NCBI RefSeq assembly: GCF_947496075.1
Contig: NZ_CANMBJ010000004.1
Location: 682,001-746,000 of the forward strand
Length of the DNA stretch: 64,000 nucleotides
Direction of reading: 5' to 3'
From: an uncultured Tateyamaria sp.
GTDB taxonomy: Bacteria > Pseudomonadota > Alphaproteobacteria > Rhodobacterales > Rhodobacteraceae
Shown: positions 35,682 to 45,237 of the stretch, piece after piece
Layout: every line of letters starts with the position of its first letter
Numbering within the stretch: position 1 is the stretch's first letter
Notes under the pieces: generated by a model
Told to the model about the DNA's origin: nothing
What the model saw: only the letters and a program-made list of their open reading frames with translations
The model's database searches: none
Position numbers and translations under genes: made by a program

Positions 35682-36919
35682 GCGGTGGCGGGCTGACCCA
35701 AGGGCCGTTCGCGGATCGGCAGATGCACGACCGCGCTGAACGCACCGATTGCCACGCCAATCCACCACACCTGCTCATACGACCCATAAAGATCGTACAA
35801 ACGACCGCCCAACCAGACACCCAAAAACGACCCCAGCTGGTGGCTCAAGAAAACGATGCCATAGAGCGTTCCCATGTATCGCAAGCCGTAGATATGTGCG
35901 ACCAACCCCGATGTAAGCGGTACCGTCGCCAGCCATAACGCACCCATGGAAATGGAAAAGACGATGACAGTCATCGGTGTCATCGGAAAGATGATGAAAA
36001 GGGACGCCACAACGGTCCGGCCCGCGTATATACCCGCCAGCAGATACTTTTTGGGGAAATGCTTGCCCGCCCATCCTGCCAGCAACGTGCCTGCGATGTT
36101 CGCCAAGCCGATCAATGACAGCGCAACCGCACCCAAGGCTGACGTCGTTGTGATACCAATGTTGTGCAGCATGCCACCCGGGACGATGGGACCACACACT
36201 TCGGTCACAAAGGCGGGCAGGTGGGCGGTCATGAACGCGACCTGATAACCACATGAGAAGAAACCAAGGAAGATCAGGGTATATGACGGATCACGAAAAG
36301 CCTTGATCAGAACCTGACCAAGCGATTCCTCCAGCTCCGCCTTCGTTGCCATCGGCGGTACGCGCATCGCTGGCAAGGTCAACACCAGCAAAATGACAGC
36401 AAGCGCAAACCACAGGAACACCGATTGCCATGGCATGAAACTTAGCATCCATTCAGCCACCGGCGCACCAAAGATCTGGCCGCCCGACCCCATGGCCGCC
36501 ACGATAGCAAGGGACATGGACCGGTTTTCATCGCTGCTGGAGCGGCCCACAACGGCAAGGATCACGCCAAAGCCAGTGCCAGCAACACCAAATCCAACCA
36601 ACCAGGCATAGAGTTGATGTTCGATAGGTGTGGTTGCCCCGGCACTCAACACGAGGCCCACGGCATAAATCACGGCACCCATCAGGATCGCCTTGCGGTC
36701 CCCGATCTTCTCGGCAATTGCGCCAAAGATCGGCTGGCCGATGCCCCAGGCAAGGTTCTGGATCGCGATGGCCAGCGAGAATTCGGTCCGCAGCCAGCCG
36801 AACTCTTCGGCAATCGGGATCTGGAAGACGCCAAAGGACGCACGAACCGCGAAACTGACCATAATGATGACGCAACCCACGATCAGAACGGGGGTAAAGA
36901 TGGGGGTGCGAGTAGCCAT
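35678..36919 (-). CDS. MFS transporter (OFA/monocarboxylate-like)
   Basis: The 413-residue carrier has about twelve helices. It shows RASFGVFQIPIAEEFGW in TM1 and the loop AEKIGDRKAIL after TM2, and resembles the oxalate/formate-type or monocarboxylate-type MFS group (COG2271/2223). The ATG at 36919 has GAGGGA upstream. The substrate is not evident. Confidence 0.85.
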   Translation of the reverse strand: MATRTPIFTPVLIVGCVIIMVSFAVRASFGVFQIPIAEEFGWLRTEFSLAIAIQNLAWGIGQPIFGAIAEKIGDRKAILMGAVIYAVGLVLSAGATTPIEHQLYAWLVGFGVAGTGFGVILAVVGRSSSDENRSMSLAIVAAMGSGGQIFGAPVAEWMLSFMPWQSVFLWFALAVILLVLTLPAMRVPPMATKAELEESLGQVLIKAFRDPSYTLIFLGFFSCGYQVAFMTAHLPAFVTEVCGPIVPGGMLHNIGITTTSALGAVALSLIGLANIAGTLLAGWAGKHFPKKYLLAGIYAGRTVVASLFIIFPMTPMTVIVFSISMGALWLATVPLTSGLVAHIYGLRYMGTLYGIVFLSHQLGSFLGVWLGGRLYDLYGSYEQVWWIGVAIGAFSAVVHLPIRERPLGQPATA

Positions 36920-37054
36920 GGGAAATCCCTCAAACGTGTGTGGTGACTGTATGGACGTGATGGCCTGCGTCAAATCAGGAATTCTGCGCCGCGCTTAACC
37001 ATTCCTGAACTGACCATGCTTCCCATGGGCGAACCTGCGCGCTACCACGGGGAA

Positions 37055-38110
37055 ATGACTAATTTGCTGACTGAATATCAGGCGCTTGTAGACAAGGGCG
37101 AGTTACAGGCTGATGCCGCACAACTGGCTGTTCTGCCCGAGTTCGAGCGCATCCGTGCCGCCCTTGCAGCGCCGGTCAAAAAGGGGCTGTTTCGCAAGGC
37201 GCCCGAGCCACCCAAGGGGCTGTACCTGTGGGGTGGTGTAGGGCGCGGAAAATCCATGCTGATGGATTTCTTTGCGTCGCGGCTTGATGTGCCTGCCCGG
37301 CGCGTCCACTTCCACGCCTTCATGCAGGAAATCCATGCGGCGATGCACGCGGCACGCAAACGCGGCGTAGACGATGCGATAGCCCCCGTTGCTGCTGACG
37401 TCGCAGCATCGGTTCGCCTTTTGGCTTTTGACGAAATGCAGATCACGGACATCACGGATGCCATGATCGTCGGACGCCTGTTCGAGGCTCTGTTCGCTGC
37501 AGGGGTTGTGGTGGTCACCACGTCAAACCGCGTGCCAGATGATCTGTACAAGGACGGGCTGAACCGGCAACTCTTTGTGCCCTTCATCGACCTACTCAAG
37601 GACAAGATGGTTGTCTGGGAGCTCGCCTCGCCCACCGATTACCGGCAGGACCGGCTGTCTGGCAGCCCGGTTTACTTCACGCCCTTGGGCGCCACTGCAC
37701 GGGCCGAGATGGATGACATCTGGGCGGATCTGTCCGGCGGAGCGGCTGATCCGCTTGATTTGACCGTCAATGGGCGCACCGTGAACATTTCTCTGTTCCG
37801 AAACGGAATCGGGCGCAGCAGCTTTTTCGATCTGTGTTCAAAACCACTGGGACCAGCCGACTACCTTGCCATTGCCGAAGCCTGCAAAGCACTAATGATA
37901 GATGACATCCCCTGCCTGGGACGCAGCAACTTCAACGAAGCCAAGCGGTTCGTCACCCTGATCGACGCGCTCTACGAGGCGCGTGTGCGGCTGATTTGCT
38001 CGGCCGCCGACACGCCCGAAATGTTATACCTCGAAGGGGAAGGTACGTTCGAATTTGAACGCACAGCCTCGCGCCTACGCGAGATGCAAAGTGTGGATTG
38101 GGCTGCCTAG
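37055..38110 (+). CDS. zapE: Cell division ATPase ZapE (AFG1 family)
   Basis: The 351-residue ATPase has Walker A GGVGRGKS (about 62-69), Walker B LLAFDEMQITD, sensor-type TTSNRVP, and a C-terminal RFVTLIDALYEARVRL. ZapE stabilises or remodels the division ring in E. coli. The ATG at 37055 is the family-like start; in-frame codons at 37016 and 37025 would add up to 13 residues. Its stop overlaps the convergent gene by CTAG. Confidence 0.88.
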   Translation: MTNLLTEYQALVDKGELQADAAQLAVLPEFERIRAALAAPVKKGLFRKAPEPPKGLYLWGGVGRGKSMLMDFFASRLDVPARRVHFHAFMQEIHAAMHAARKRGVDDAIAPVAADVAASVRLLAFDEMQITDITDAMIVGRLFEALFAAGVVVVTTSNRVPDDLYKDGLNRQLFVPFIDLLKDKMVVWELASPTDYRQDRLSGSPVYFTPLGATARAEMDDIWADLSGGAADPLDLTVNGRTVNISLFRNGIGRSSFFDLCSKPLGPADYLAIAEACKALMIDDIPCLGRSNFNEAKRFVTLIDALYEARVRLICSAADTPEMLYLEGEGTFEFERTASRLREMQSVDWAA

Positions 38111-38673
38111 CCTTGTGATTGACTGATCAGTGCCGCCAAAAGGGTTTCTGTGTCCAGACGCCCCGCCGTCGTGGTCAGCTGGCGCGGCAAGGTGAACTCA
38201 CCTCGTGCGGCCGCCGTGTTCAAAAGCGCGTCGATGTAGGCATTTGATTGCCCCTCGGTCAGGGCCTGAACCAGCAACGCTTGCAAGCGGTCATCTTGGG
38301 CAGGCGTGTATCCAAAGCCGATCAGAACGATCCGTGTCAGGCTGCGCAGGTCCGTATGCCGCGCATCGGTGTCGGTCAGCCGGATTGGCTGACGCAGCTG
38401 ACGGCTGACAGCCTCGGAGGCAGGTAGGGGTTGCGGCTCCAGCAAGGAGGTATCCGCACGCGTAACCTCGGCCTCGTCTTCAACGTCAATTGCGATCTCG
38501 GCAAAGGACTGGTGTTCGATCGTAGGCCCACCCGGTTGCATCAGGATCAAGCCAATTGTCACGACCAAAAAGGTCGCCGCAATCACCAGCATCTTGATGT
38601 TGGACGAGGAGTATTCCTCTGGCTCTATGGCCGCTCGCGACACCGTTTCGGTCGCATCATCACGCCTGAACAT
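38107..38673 (-). CDS. Single-pass membrane hypothetical protein
   Basis: I do not recognise this 188-residue protein. It has a charged N-terminus, one membrane helix (about 28-46) and an acidic periplasmic region. A helical C-terminal part (about 100-188) contains TRIVLIGFGYTPAQDDRLQALLVQAL. It could be an envelope adaptor. Its upstream region (38674-38812) carries a TTGACC-17-CTACAT promoter-like pair on the minus strand. Confidence 0.65.
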   Translation of the reverse strand: MFRRDDATETVSRAAIEPEEYSSSNIKMLVIAATFLVVTIGLILMQPGGPTIEHQSFAEIAIDVEDEAEVTRADTSLLEPQPLPASEAVSRQLRQPIRLTDTDARHTDLRSLTRIVLIGFGYTPAQDDRLQALLVQALTEGQSNAYIDALLNTAAARGEFTLPRQLTTTAGRLDTETLLAALISQSQG

Positions 38674-38812
38674 ACTGCTTCCCCAAAAGCAGACCCGTCA
38701 CGGTTGATCCGTGTTGGGGCCAAAAACTATACTAAATGTAGCAAATACGATGCCGTTTGGTCAATATCCTGTGATTTGACCGGATTGCATGTCGCTCAGG
38801 GGTTGAGCGTTC

Positions 38813-40090
38813 TCATCCGTTTTCGCGCAAGACCGCACCAGCGAGATAAAGCGATCCGCAGATCAGAACGCGCGCATGCGGATCACGGGCAAGGATCGCA
38901 TCCAAAGCCGCACCCACATCTTCCGCCTCGTGCGCCACCATGCCCACCTCGCGCGCCGCCTTGGCTGTATCTGCCGCAGACAGCGTATTGGCCTCACCCG
39001 GAATGGAAAGTGCAGTCAGGCTGTCCACCTCTGCTGCAAGAGGCGCCATGTAACCGCCCGCATCTTTGGTGTTCAACATGCCGCAGATCATGTGGGTGGG
39101 TCGTTTGGGTAGGCTCCGCAAAACACTGGCGAGCGCCGCCCCGGCCGCAGGATTGTGCCCGCCATCCAGCCACAGCTCTGCCCCGGCTTGCGCGGCTCGT
39201 TCGGCCAGTGGACCTGAGCACAGCCGCTGCATCCGCGCAGGCCAATGCGCTTGCGTTACCGCAGCGTGGCATGCGGCCTCATCACAGCCAAGGTGGCGCA
39301 ACGCGGCCAAGGCCATTCCGGCGTTCTGGATCTGGTGATCGCCCGGCAGAACCGGGCGGGGCAGGTCCAGCAGGCCAACCTCGTCCTGGAATATCATTCC
39401 ATCCCGTTCAGGCGCTGCATGCCAATGCTGCCCATACGCCTGCACAGGCGCACCCAGTCGAGCGGCCTGCGCCTCGATAACATCCAGCCCTTCTTCGTCC
39501 TGCGGACCGACGATACAAGGCACGCCGCGCTTGATGATCCCGGCCTTCTCTCCCGCGATCTTTGCCAAGGTGTTCCCGAGAAACGCCTCGTGATCCATAG
39601 ACACGGGCGTGATGATCGTCAGCGCCGGGGTATCAATGACATTGGTCGCGTCCAAACGCCCACCAAGGCCAACCTCAAGCAGTGTGTAATCCGCCGGAGT
39701 CCGAGCAAAGGCAAGGATGGCGGCGCAGGTTGTGATCTCGAAATAAGTGATGTTGGCCCCGCCATTGGCGGCATAGCATTCATCCAGATAGACCGTCAGA
39801 TCGGGTTCAGAGATCAACTCTCCGGCAAGCCGGATACGTTCATGAAATCGCGCGAGGTGGGGCGACGTATAGGCATGCACCTTGTGACCCGCAGCCTCAA
39901 GCCCAGCGCGGATCATGGCCTGCGTCGATCCTTTGCCATTTGTCCCGGCAATATGAATGACGGGTGGCAGGTCGTTCTGCGGATTGCCCAGCGCCTCAAG
40001 CAGTCGCCACACGCGGTCCAGCGTCAGGTCGATCACCTTGGGATGCAGCGCCATCATCCTTGCAAGGATGGCGTCGGAACCCGTGCTCAT
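38813..40090 (-). CDS. folC: Bifunctional dihydrofolate / folylpolyglutamate synthase
   Basis: FolC adds glutamate to dihydropteroate and to folates. The 425-residue protein has P-loop [10 protein letters not shown] (about 47-56), the Mur-ligase-like [12 protein letters not shown], and [11 protein letters not shown]. Its ATG overlaps the accD stop by four bases, the common accD-folC arrangement in alphaproteobacteria. Confidence 0.94.
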   Translation of the reverse strand: MSTGSDAILARMMALHPKVIDLTLDRVWRLLEALGNPQNDLPPVIHIAGTNGKGSTQAMIRAGLEAAGHKVHAYTSPHLARFHERIRLAGELISEPDLTVYLDECYAANGGANITYFEITTCAAILAFARTPADYTLLEVGLGGRLDATNVIDTPALTIITPVSMDHEAFLGNTLAKIAGEKAGIIKRGVPCIVGPQDEEGLDVIEAQAARLGAPVQAYGQHWHAAPERDGMIFQDEVGLLDLPRPVLPGDHQIQNAGMALAALRHLGCDEAACHAAVTQAHWPARMQRLCSGPLAERAAQAGAELWLDGGHNPAAGAALASVLRSLPKRPTHMICGMLNTKDAGGYMAPLAAEVDSLTALSIPGEANTLSAADTAKAAREVGMVAHEAEDVGAALDAILARDPHARVLICGSLYLAGAVLRENG

Positions 40091-41025
40091 TCCTTGGGTG
40101 CGTCTTCGACCACCGGTTCTTCCGGTGCAGGGTCAGCATCCGGTTCAGGGGCCGGCAAATCGCCTTTGATAGCGGGTGGCTGACCCATCAGCATCCGCGC
40201 GATGGTGATCAATTCTTCCCGCATTTCGGTTCGCTTGGTCACCCGGTCAAGCATCCCGTGGTCCAGCAGATACTCGGCCCGCTGGAACCCCTCAGGCAGC
40301 TTTTCGCGAATGGTCTGTTCAATGACGCGCGGTCCAGCAAAACAGATCAGGGCGTTGGGTTCGGCGATATGCACGTCACCCAACATGGCGTACGAGGCCG
40401 TCACACCGCCGGTCGTCGGATGGGTCAAAACGACGATGTAAGGCAGGCCCGCCTCTTTCAACATCTGCACAGCAACAGTGGTACGCGGCATCTGCATCAG
40501 GCTCAGGATACCTTCCTGCATACGTGCGCCACCGGCGGCGGAAAACAGGATCAGCGGGCGCTTCAGCTTCACCGCTTCTTCAGCCGCGGCGATAATGGCA
40601 TTGCCCACATACATGCCCATGGACCCACCCATGAAGGAAAAGTCCTGCGCACAGGCCACGATGGGCGTGCGGCCCATCTCACCCGCAGCGACAAGCATCG
40701 CTTCTTCTTCGCCCGTGGACTTCTGGGCGGTCTTCATGCGGTCGGGATACTTCTTCTGATCACGGAAATTCAACGGATCGGCCAGCGGGGCCGGCACCTC
40801 GACCTCGGTAAAGATGCCACCATCGAACAGAGCCGTGAACCGGTCCCGCGGCGTGATCGCCATGTGGTGATTGCAGTTGGTGCAGACGTTCAGATTATCC
40901 GACAGCTCGCGGTGAAACAGCATGGTGCCGCACTCATCGCACTTGGTCCACAGATTGTCCGGGGTTTCGCGCCGCGAAAAGATCGAGTTGATCCGAGGCC
41001 GGACGTAATTGGTGATCCAGTTCAT
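40087..41025 (-). CDS. accD: Acetyl-CoA carboxylase carboxyltransferase subunit beta
   Basis: AccD, with AccA, transfers carboxyl from biotin to acetyl-CoA, forming malonyl-CoA. The 312-residue protein has a zinc ribbon (Cys29, Cys32, Cys48, Cys51) and the crotonase-fold carboxyltransferase region with [11 protein letters not shown] and [14 protein letters not shown]. The tail after about 285 is Pro/Glu-rich. It is first of the accD-folC pair. Confidence 0.95.
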   Translation of the reverse strand: MNWITNYVRPRINSIFSRRETPDNLWTKCDECGTMLFHRELSDNLNVCTNCNHHMAITPRDRFTALFDGGIFTEVEVPAPLADPLNFRDQKKYPDRMKTAQKSTGEEEAMLVAAGEMGRTPIVACAQDFSFMGGSMGMYVGNAIIAAAEEAVKLKRPLILFSAAGGARMQEGILSLMQMPRTTVAVQMLKEAGLPYIVVLTHPTTGGVTASYAMLGDVHIAEPNALICFAGPRVIEQTIREKLPEGFQRAEYLLDHGMLDRVTKRTEMREELITIARMLMGQPPAIKGDLPAPEPDADPAPEEPVVEDAPKE

Positions 41026-41082
41026 AAGGGCTTCCTGCTGCCGTTCCGCATTTCAGATAATCTGGTGGACCAGCAAATGCAA

Positions 41083-41991
41083 TCAGGCGCGGATGGCAAG
41101 GCGGGCCGCCAACCAACTGACAAGCATGAACCCGAAGTCGACCGGCAACCATGCAGCCATCGCCGCTTCGTCCCCCATGCCAAAGGGCAGAACATACAGT
41201 GCAAGGCCTGACATCTCGTCCGGGGTGGCGGTTAGAACCATGGCAGAAATGTTGTTGGAAAAGTGCACCGCCATCGCTGGCCCCAACGTACCGGACCGGG
41301 CAGTCAGGTCAGCCATAAGCAAACCAAACATGGTCGCCCAAAGGGCAATGGTGAACGCGTTGCTACCTGCGCTTTCCGGCAAGTAATGGCCAGCCCCAAA
41401 CAGGGCTGCAGGGGCAATCATCCAGATCAGGGGCGACCGGAACCGCGCCGCCAGTTGCTGCTGAAGATAGCCGCGAAACACGATCTCTTCTGCGCCAATC
41501 TGCACCAGCACGGCAACAAGAGCGAAAGGCAAGAGGATCAGCCATCGGCCAACGGGCATGTTCAGAGCAAGCGGCTCACCCGCATCGTAGGGCGGCAACA
41601 CCCACAGCGCGACGGTCAGCAGGAACATCATGAACAAAACCGACCCGAACTGTCGCACGGCCAGGCCAATCGGCCCGATCAGCGTCGAAGGACGCCGATT
41701 GTGCACCATGATCACAACCATGGCTGCCGCGACTCCCAACAATCCCAATTGGAACAACAAGAGCAACATGCCACCGGCTGTCTGACCCGTTCGCGCGCCC
41801 CTCAAAATCGCGCGTGCAGTCTCCGGGTCAAGCAGCCCGAGAATGGCACCAAACACCAACTGACTGAGCACAAGGAAAAAACCTGCAACAAGCACAACGC
41901 CCAGAACCAGACGCCAGATTTGTGCCCGATCCCTTGCCGGCGCAACGAAAAGGTCATGCGGTCGGTAGTCGAAGCTCAGAACACCCATCAC
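41083..41991 (-). CDS. CPBP-family intramembrane endopeptidase
   Basis: The 302-residue membrane protein has about seven to eight helices and the CPBP (Abi, Rce1-like) motifs EEIVFRG (about 168-174) and a later FGAGHYLP with the catalytic His. CPBP proteins are intramembrane glutamate proteases, some processing peptides or prenylated substrates. Its ATG overlaps the stop of the upstream pseudo-ABC gene (ATGA), so the two are translated together and probably act together. Confidence 0.87.
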   Translation of the reverse strand: MMGVLSFDYRPHDLFVAPARDRAQIWRLVLGVVLVAGFFLVLSQLVFGAILGLLDPETARAILRGARTGQTAGGMLLLLFQLGLLGVAAAMVVIMVHNRRPSTLIGPIGLAVRQFGSVLFMMFLLTVALWVLPPYDAGEPLALNMPVGRWLILLPFALVAVLVQIGAEEIVFRGYLQQQLAARFRSPLIWMIAPAALFGAGHYLPESAGSNAFTIALWATMFGLLMADLTARSGTLGPAMAVHFSNNISAMVLTATPDEMSGLALYVLPFGMGDEAAMAAWLPVDFGFMLVSWLAARLAIRA

Positions 41992-44900
41992 ACGTCCAAC
42001 GGAGGAGGCGGCGGCCCCTCATCTTGCGGAATCTGCACATTGGCTTGGCGCAACAACTCGGCGGCGCCCGTCAGATGCCCGGCAACCGTGTGCAAGAGGC
42101 TCATCAGAACCGTCGCATCCTCTTCCAAAACCGCGCGGAACTCGGCGGCGCCAATACGCAGGAACGTCACCTCGGTCAAAGCGGTCAGATGCAGCTGGCG
42201 CGGCTCGTTCAGGATGATGGCGAGATCGCCAATCAAGCGACCCGGCTCAATGACGGACACCTGACGATCTTCGCCGTCATCGCTGTCGTAGCTGAGAACG
42301 GCGCTGCCCTTGACGCACAGATAGGCCGCGTCCGGCTTTTCTTCCATGGAGAATATACGCTGACCCGGTTCGGCGGTGTACCATTGCGCGGCAAAGGCCA
42401 GCAGGCGCTGGTTCCGGCTTTCCACACCGGAAAACAGGTCGGCCCGTGCGATGACGCGCAGCTTGCGGCTTAGGTCATCGGTTTCTTCGTCATCTTCATC
42501 GTGTGCTTGAACACCGTCAACGCGCCCGTCCTTGATCTCGACAAACAGATCGTAGGCATCGGGGTTATTGAAATTCTCTTCCAGGAAGATCAGCGTGGCA
42601 TCGGGCAAAAGCTTGCGCAACGCGGCTCGGGTCTCGCGCCGTTGATCGGCGCTGTGACTTGCCAGCGCGCGATCCAAAACAAGCACATCTGGCCGCTTGA
42701 TCCCGGCACGGGAAAAGGCAGCACGCTCATGGAAAATCGTGGGCAAATTCGACCCACCCAAACCTGTAGGTATATCAAAGACGGTTTCGGCAACCTGACG
42801 ACGTAAACCGTTGTCATTAATCAGCTCGGCCACCAGATCCTCGATCAGATCGCCCTTGGTACCTGCCACCATCGAAACCCGGCCATACAATGCATTTTCC
42901 AACAGATTCAGGCGCGGCAGGTATGTATCCGGCTCTATAGGAATAAAGATTTCCTCGGTCTGCGCCCGCAATGCGGCCCCGCTCGTCTTGCGAATCTGTA
43001 CGATCTCGTTCTTGAAGCTTTCGGGAAAGGCGGGACCGATTTGTTCAGCCGTGAAAGCGAATGGAACAGTCAGCAGCAACGAAAACTCGTCATCGGTCAG
43101 CGCGACATCGCCACGCTCTCGTCGGCGCTGGGAAATGTCGACAAGCTGCTCGTACATTTCTTCTTCGATGTTGAGCGCAGTAAACAGCGGATGGCTTGTG
43201 CCATCGCGACCAAAGGTCTGGTGCAGCGTCTCGATCAGGGTCTGCGATATGGCGATACCCTGTTCCGCCAGCCCATGTTCAAAGACCAGGTTTATGAACC
43301 GATTGTCACGGGCAAGACCCTGTTGCGAAATCTCACGCGAGGGGGACGCAAACAACAGGTTCCCGCCAAGCGGCACAGCCGGATTGAATTCGTCCGGGTC
43401 AAAACGATACACCGCGTCCAGCACACCCTTTTCACGCAGGCAGTGTTCGACAGCTGGACGCAAATCCACAATGGCCTTGGCCAGTTCCGGGTGTTGTTGC
43501 GGATCGATGTGACTGACCAGCATACGGCGGAACATGAACTCGTCGATGCCCATCGCCTCGACCAGCTCGAACCACCACGCGCGCACCTCGTCCTCTGTCC
43601 CGAGACCGGCAAGGCCGGGATCAACCCAATCCACATCCACACGGTCCGCGCTGTTGCCAGACCGCATTGCTTCGTTTGTATATCGATCCTTTCGCCCCTG
43701 ATCCCAAGGCACGGAGTTCGGACGGGTCATCAGCGGCATCAACAGATTGCTGCCTAGTGTTCCGTCAAAAAGATACGGGCGCGACTGGGCGTAACCGATC
43801 CGGGCAGACACGACCTCTTGGTGCAATAGCGACAGATCGTGCCCTGCAATGGTGATCACGCCCCGCGTTGGCAACACCTCCCGCGTCAGCAACTCGGCCA
43901 GCGCCGTTCGCTCGGTCTGGTTCTTGACCTGGATCGCAACACGTGCGCCCTTGGGAATGGTCAGATCAATCCGCTCCAGAACGGGCGTGTTCTCCGTGTT
44001 GCGGATGGTCACGTTGTCCAGAACAATATCGCCCTGCAGATGCGGAATGACCTCCGGCTCACCTTCGAACAGCGCCTCGTCGATCATGTCGCGCGGGGCA
44101 AAGCGATCGGTGACAATCTCCCACCGCAGTGACATATCCTGCGTCTGGTTGTAGTAGGTTAGTAACTCTTTCCACGGGCTGGACAGGTCCTTGTAGGCAG
44201 CAATCGCGGCCACAAGTGCACCCACCGTGATGTCACCTCGGATGGCAAGATACCCCCCAACGGAATAGAAGAAGAACGGCGTCAGCTGCGTGATGAAGTT
44301 GTTGAGAAACTTCATGAAGAATTTCTGCTGGTAGATCTTGAACCGCAGCTCAAAGATCCGGCTCAGCCGGTCGGTAAACTGCGCCTGCCGATAGCGCAGA
44401 CCACCATTGGTGCGCAGATCAGAAATACCCGCGGCACTCTCGCCAATCTCGGCCGAAAAGGCACGGACCTGCTTGATCCGGTCCTTGTTCAGCAGGTTGA
44501 TCCGACGCTGCAACATGGGAATGATCCACGCCTGCAGCGGGATCAAGGCGATACCGGCAAGCCCGAACCACACGGACTGTAAAAACAGGAAGACCACGAT
44601 AATCAGCATCTGGCCCGCCTGGAACACCGGTTGGGCCACCATATCGCCCATCAACCCGCCCATCGGCTCAGCCTCGGACGTGACCATGCTCACCAGCTCG
44701 CCCTGACTGGTGGACCGGAAGTAACTGCGGGGGAACCGCAGCATACGGCTGATCAACTGGAAGCGGAACCGGCGTAGCAGCCGTTCGGCTGTCACACCCT
44801 TCATCGTGTTCAGCCGCATCTTGAGCAAACCATGCGCCAACACGGCTGCCAGATAGCCAAAGCACAGGGCCAACAGAAACTGGATCTGGCTCAGCTCGTA

Positions 44901-45071
44901 ACCGAAGGCGTTGATGACACTGTCCGTTGCACCGATGGCATCGTTGATGATGCGCTTGGGCAATTCCAGCGTGGCGTAGAGAAACGGGAACGTCACCACG
45001 GTCAACGCAAGTAGCATCAACTGATCACGTTTTGAGTGCCTCCAGATGAAAGCAAAGATAGTGGAATCCAT
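41988..45071 (-). CDS. Pseudo-ABC exporter with split degenerate NBD and C-terminal cNMP-binding domain
   Basis: This 1027-residue protein has a type IV ABC exporter membrane domain (about 15-310) with a normal coupling layout. A nucleotide-binding domain begins at about 348 (GDIVLDNVTIRN). Walker A is replaced (AIQVKNQTERTAL, 379-391, no G-K-S/T). Only a Q-loop-like GYAQSRPYLFDGTL (426-439) looks normal. About 270 residues (451-716) of unrecognised helical sequence then interrupt the domain. It resumes near 717 with a lost signature (LPTIFHER in place of LSGGQ-x-x-R), Walker B VLVLDRA (796-802, Arg for catalytic Glu), and no H-loop His (FLEENFNN). Residues about 880-1005 form a cyclic-nucleotide-binding domain (EPGRLIGDLAII). 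It is coupled to a CPBP protease. Confidence 0.8.
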   Translation of the reverse strand: MDSTIFAFIWRHSKRDQLMLLALTVVTFPFLYATLELPKRIINDAIGATDSVINAFGYELSQIQFLLALCFGYLAAVLAHGLLKMRLNTMKGVTAERLLRRFRFQLISRMLRFPRSYFRSTSQGELVSMVTSEAEPMGGLMGDMVAQPVFQAGQMLIIVVFLFLQSVWFGLAGIALIPLQAWIIPMLQRRINLLNKDRIKQVRAFSAEIGESAAGISDLRTNGGLRYRQAQFTDRLSRIFELRFKIYQQKFFMKFLNNFITQLTPFFFYSVGGYLAIRGDITVGALVAAIAAYKDLSSPWKELLTYYNQTQDMSLRWEIVTDRFAPRDMIDEALFEGEPEVIPHLQGDIVLDNVTIRNTENTPVLERIDLTIPKGARVAIQVKNQTERTALAELLTREVLPTRGVITIAGHDLSLLHQEVVSARIGYAQSRPYLFDGTLGSNLLMPLMTRPNSVPWDQGRKDRYTNEAMRSGNSADRVDVDWVDPGLAGLGTEDEVRAWWFELVEAMGIDEFMFRRMLVSHIDPQQHPELAKAIVDLRPAVEHCLREKGVLDAVYRFDPDEFNPAVPLGGNLLFASPSREISQQGLARDNRFINLVFEHGLAEQGIAISQTLIETLHQTFGRDGTSHPLFTALNIEEEMYEQLVDISQRRRERGDVALTDDEFSLLLTVPFAFTAEQIGPAFPESFKNEIVQIRKTSGAALRAQTEEIFIPIEPDTYLPRLNLLENALYGRVSMVAGTKGDLIEDLVAELINDNGLRRQVAETVFDIPTGLGGSNLPTIFHERAAFSRAGIKRPDVLVLDRALASHSADQRRETRAALRKLLPDATLIFLEENFNNPDAYDLFVEIKDGRVDGVQAHDEDDEETDDLSRKLRVIARADLFSGVESRNQRLLAFAAQWYTAEPGQRIFSMEEKPDAAYLCVKGSAVLSYDSDDGEDRQVSVIEPGRLIGDLAIILNEPRQLHLTALTEVTFLRIGAAEFRAVLEEDATVLMSLLHTVAGHLTGAAELLRQANVQIPQDEGPPPPPLDV

Positions 45072-45237
45072 TGTCTATCCCAATCGGCAGCGCCCCTGTC
45101 CAATTGGCCGCCAATTCAGCCTGGTGCCACGCGTTGGAAACAACTAGTGCCAGCAACGCTTTATTACAACCGCGGGCGCTTGCAGCAGGGCAGGGCAATG
45201 GCTATTGCAGTGCGGACGCTTTCAGGGGAGACGCCAG

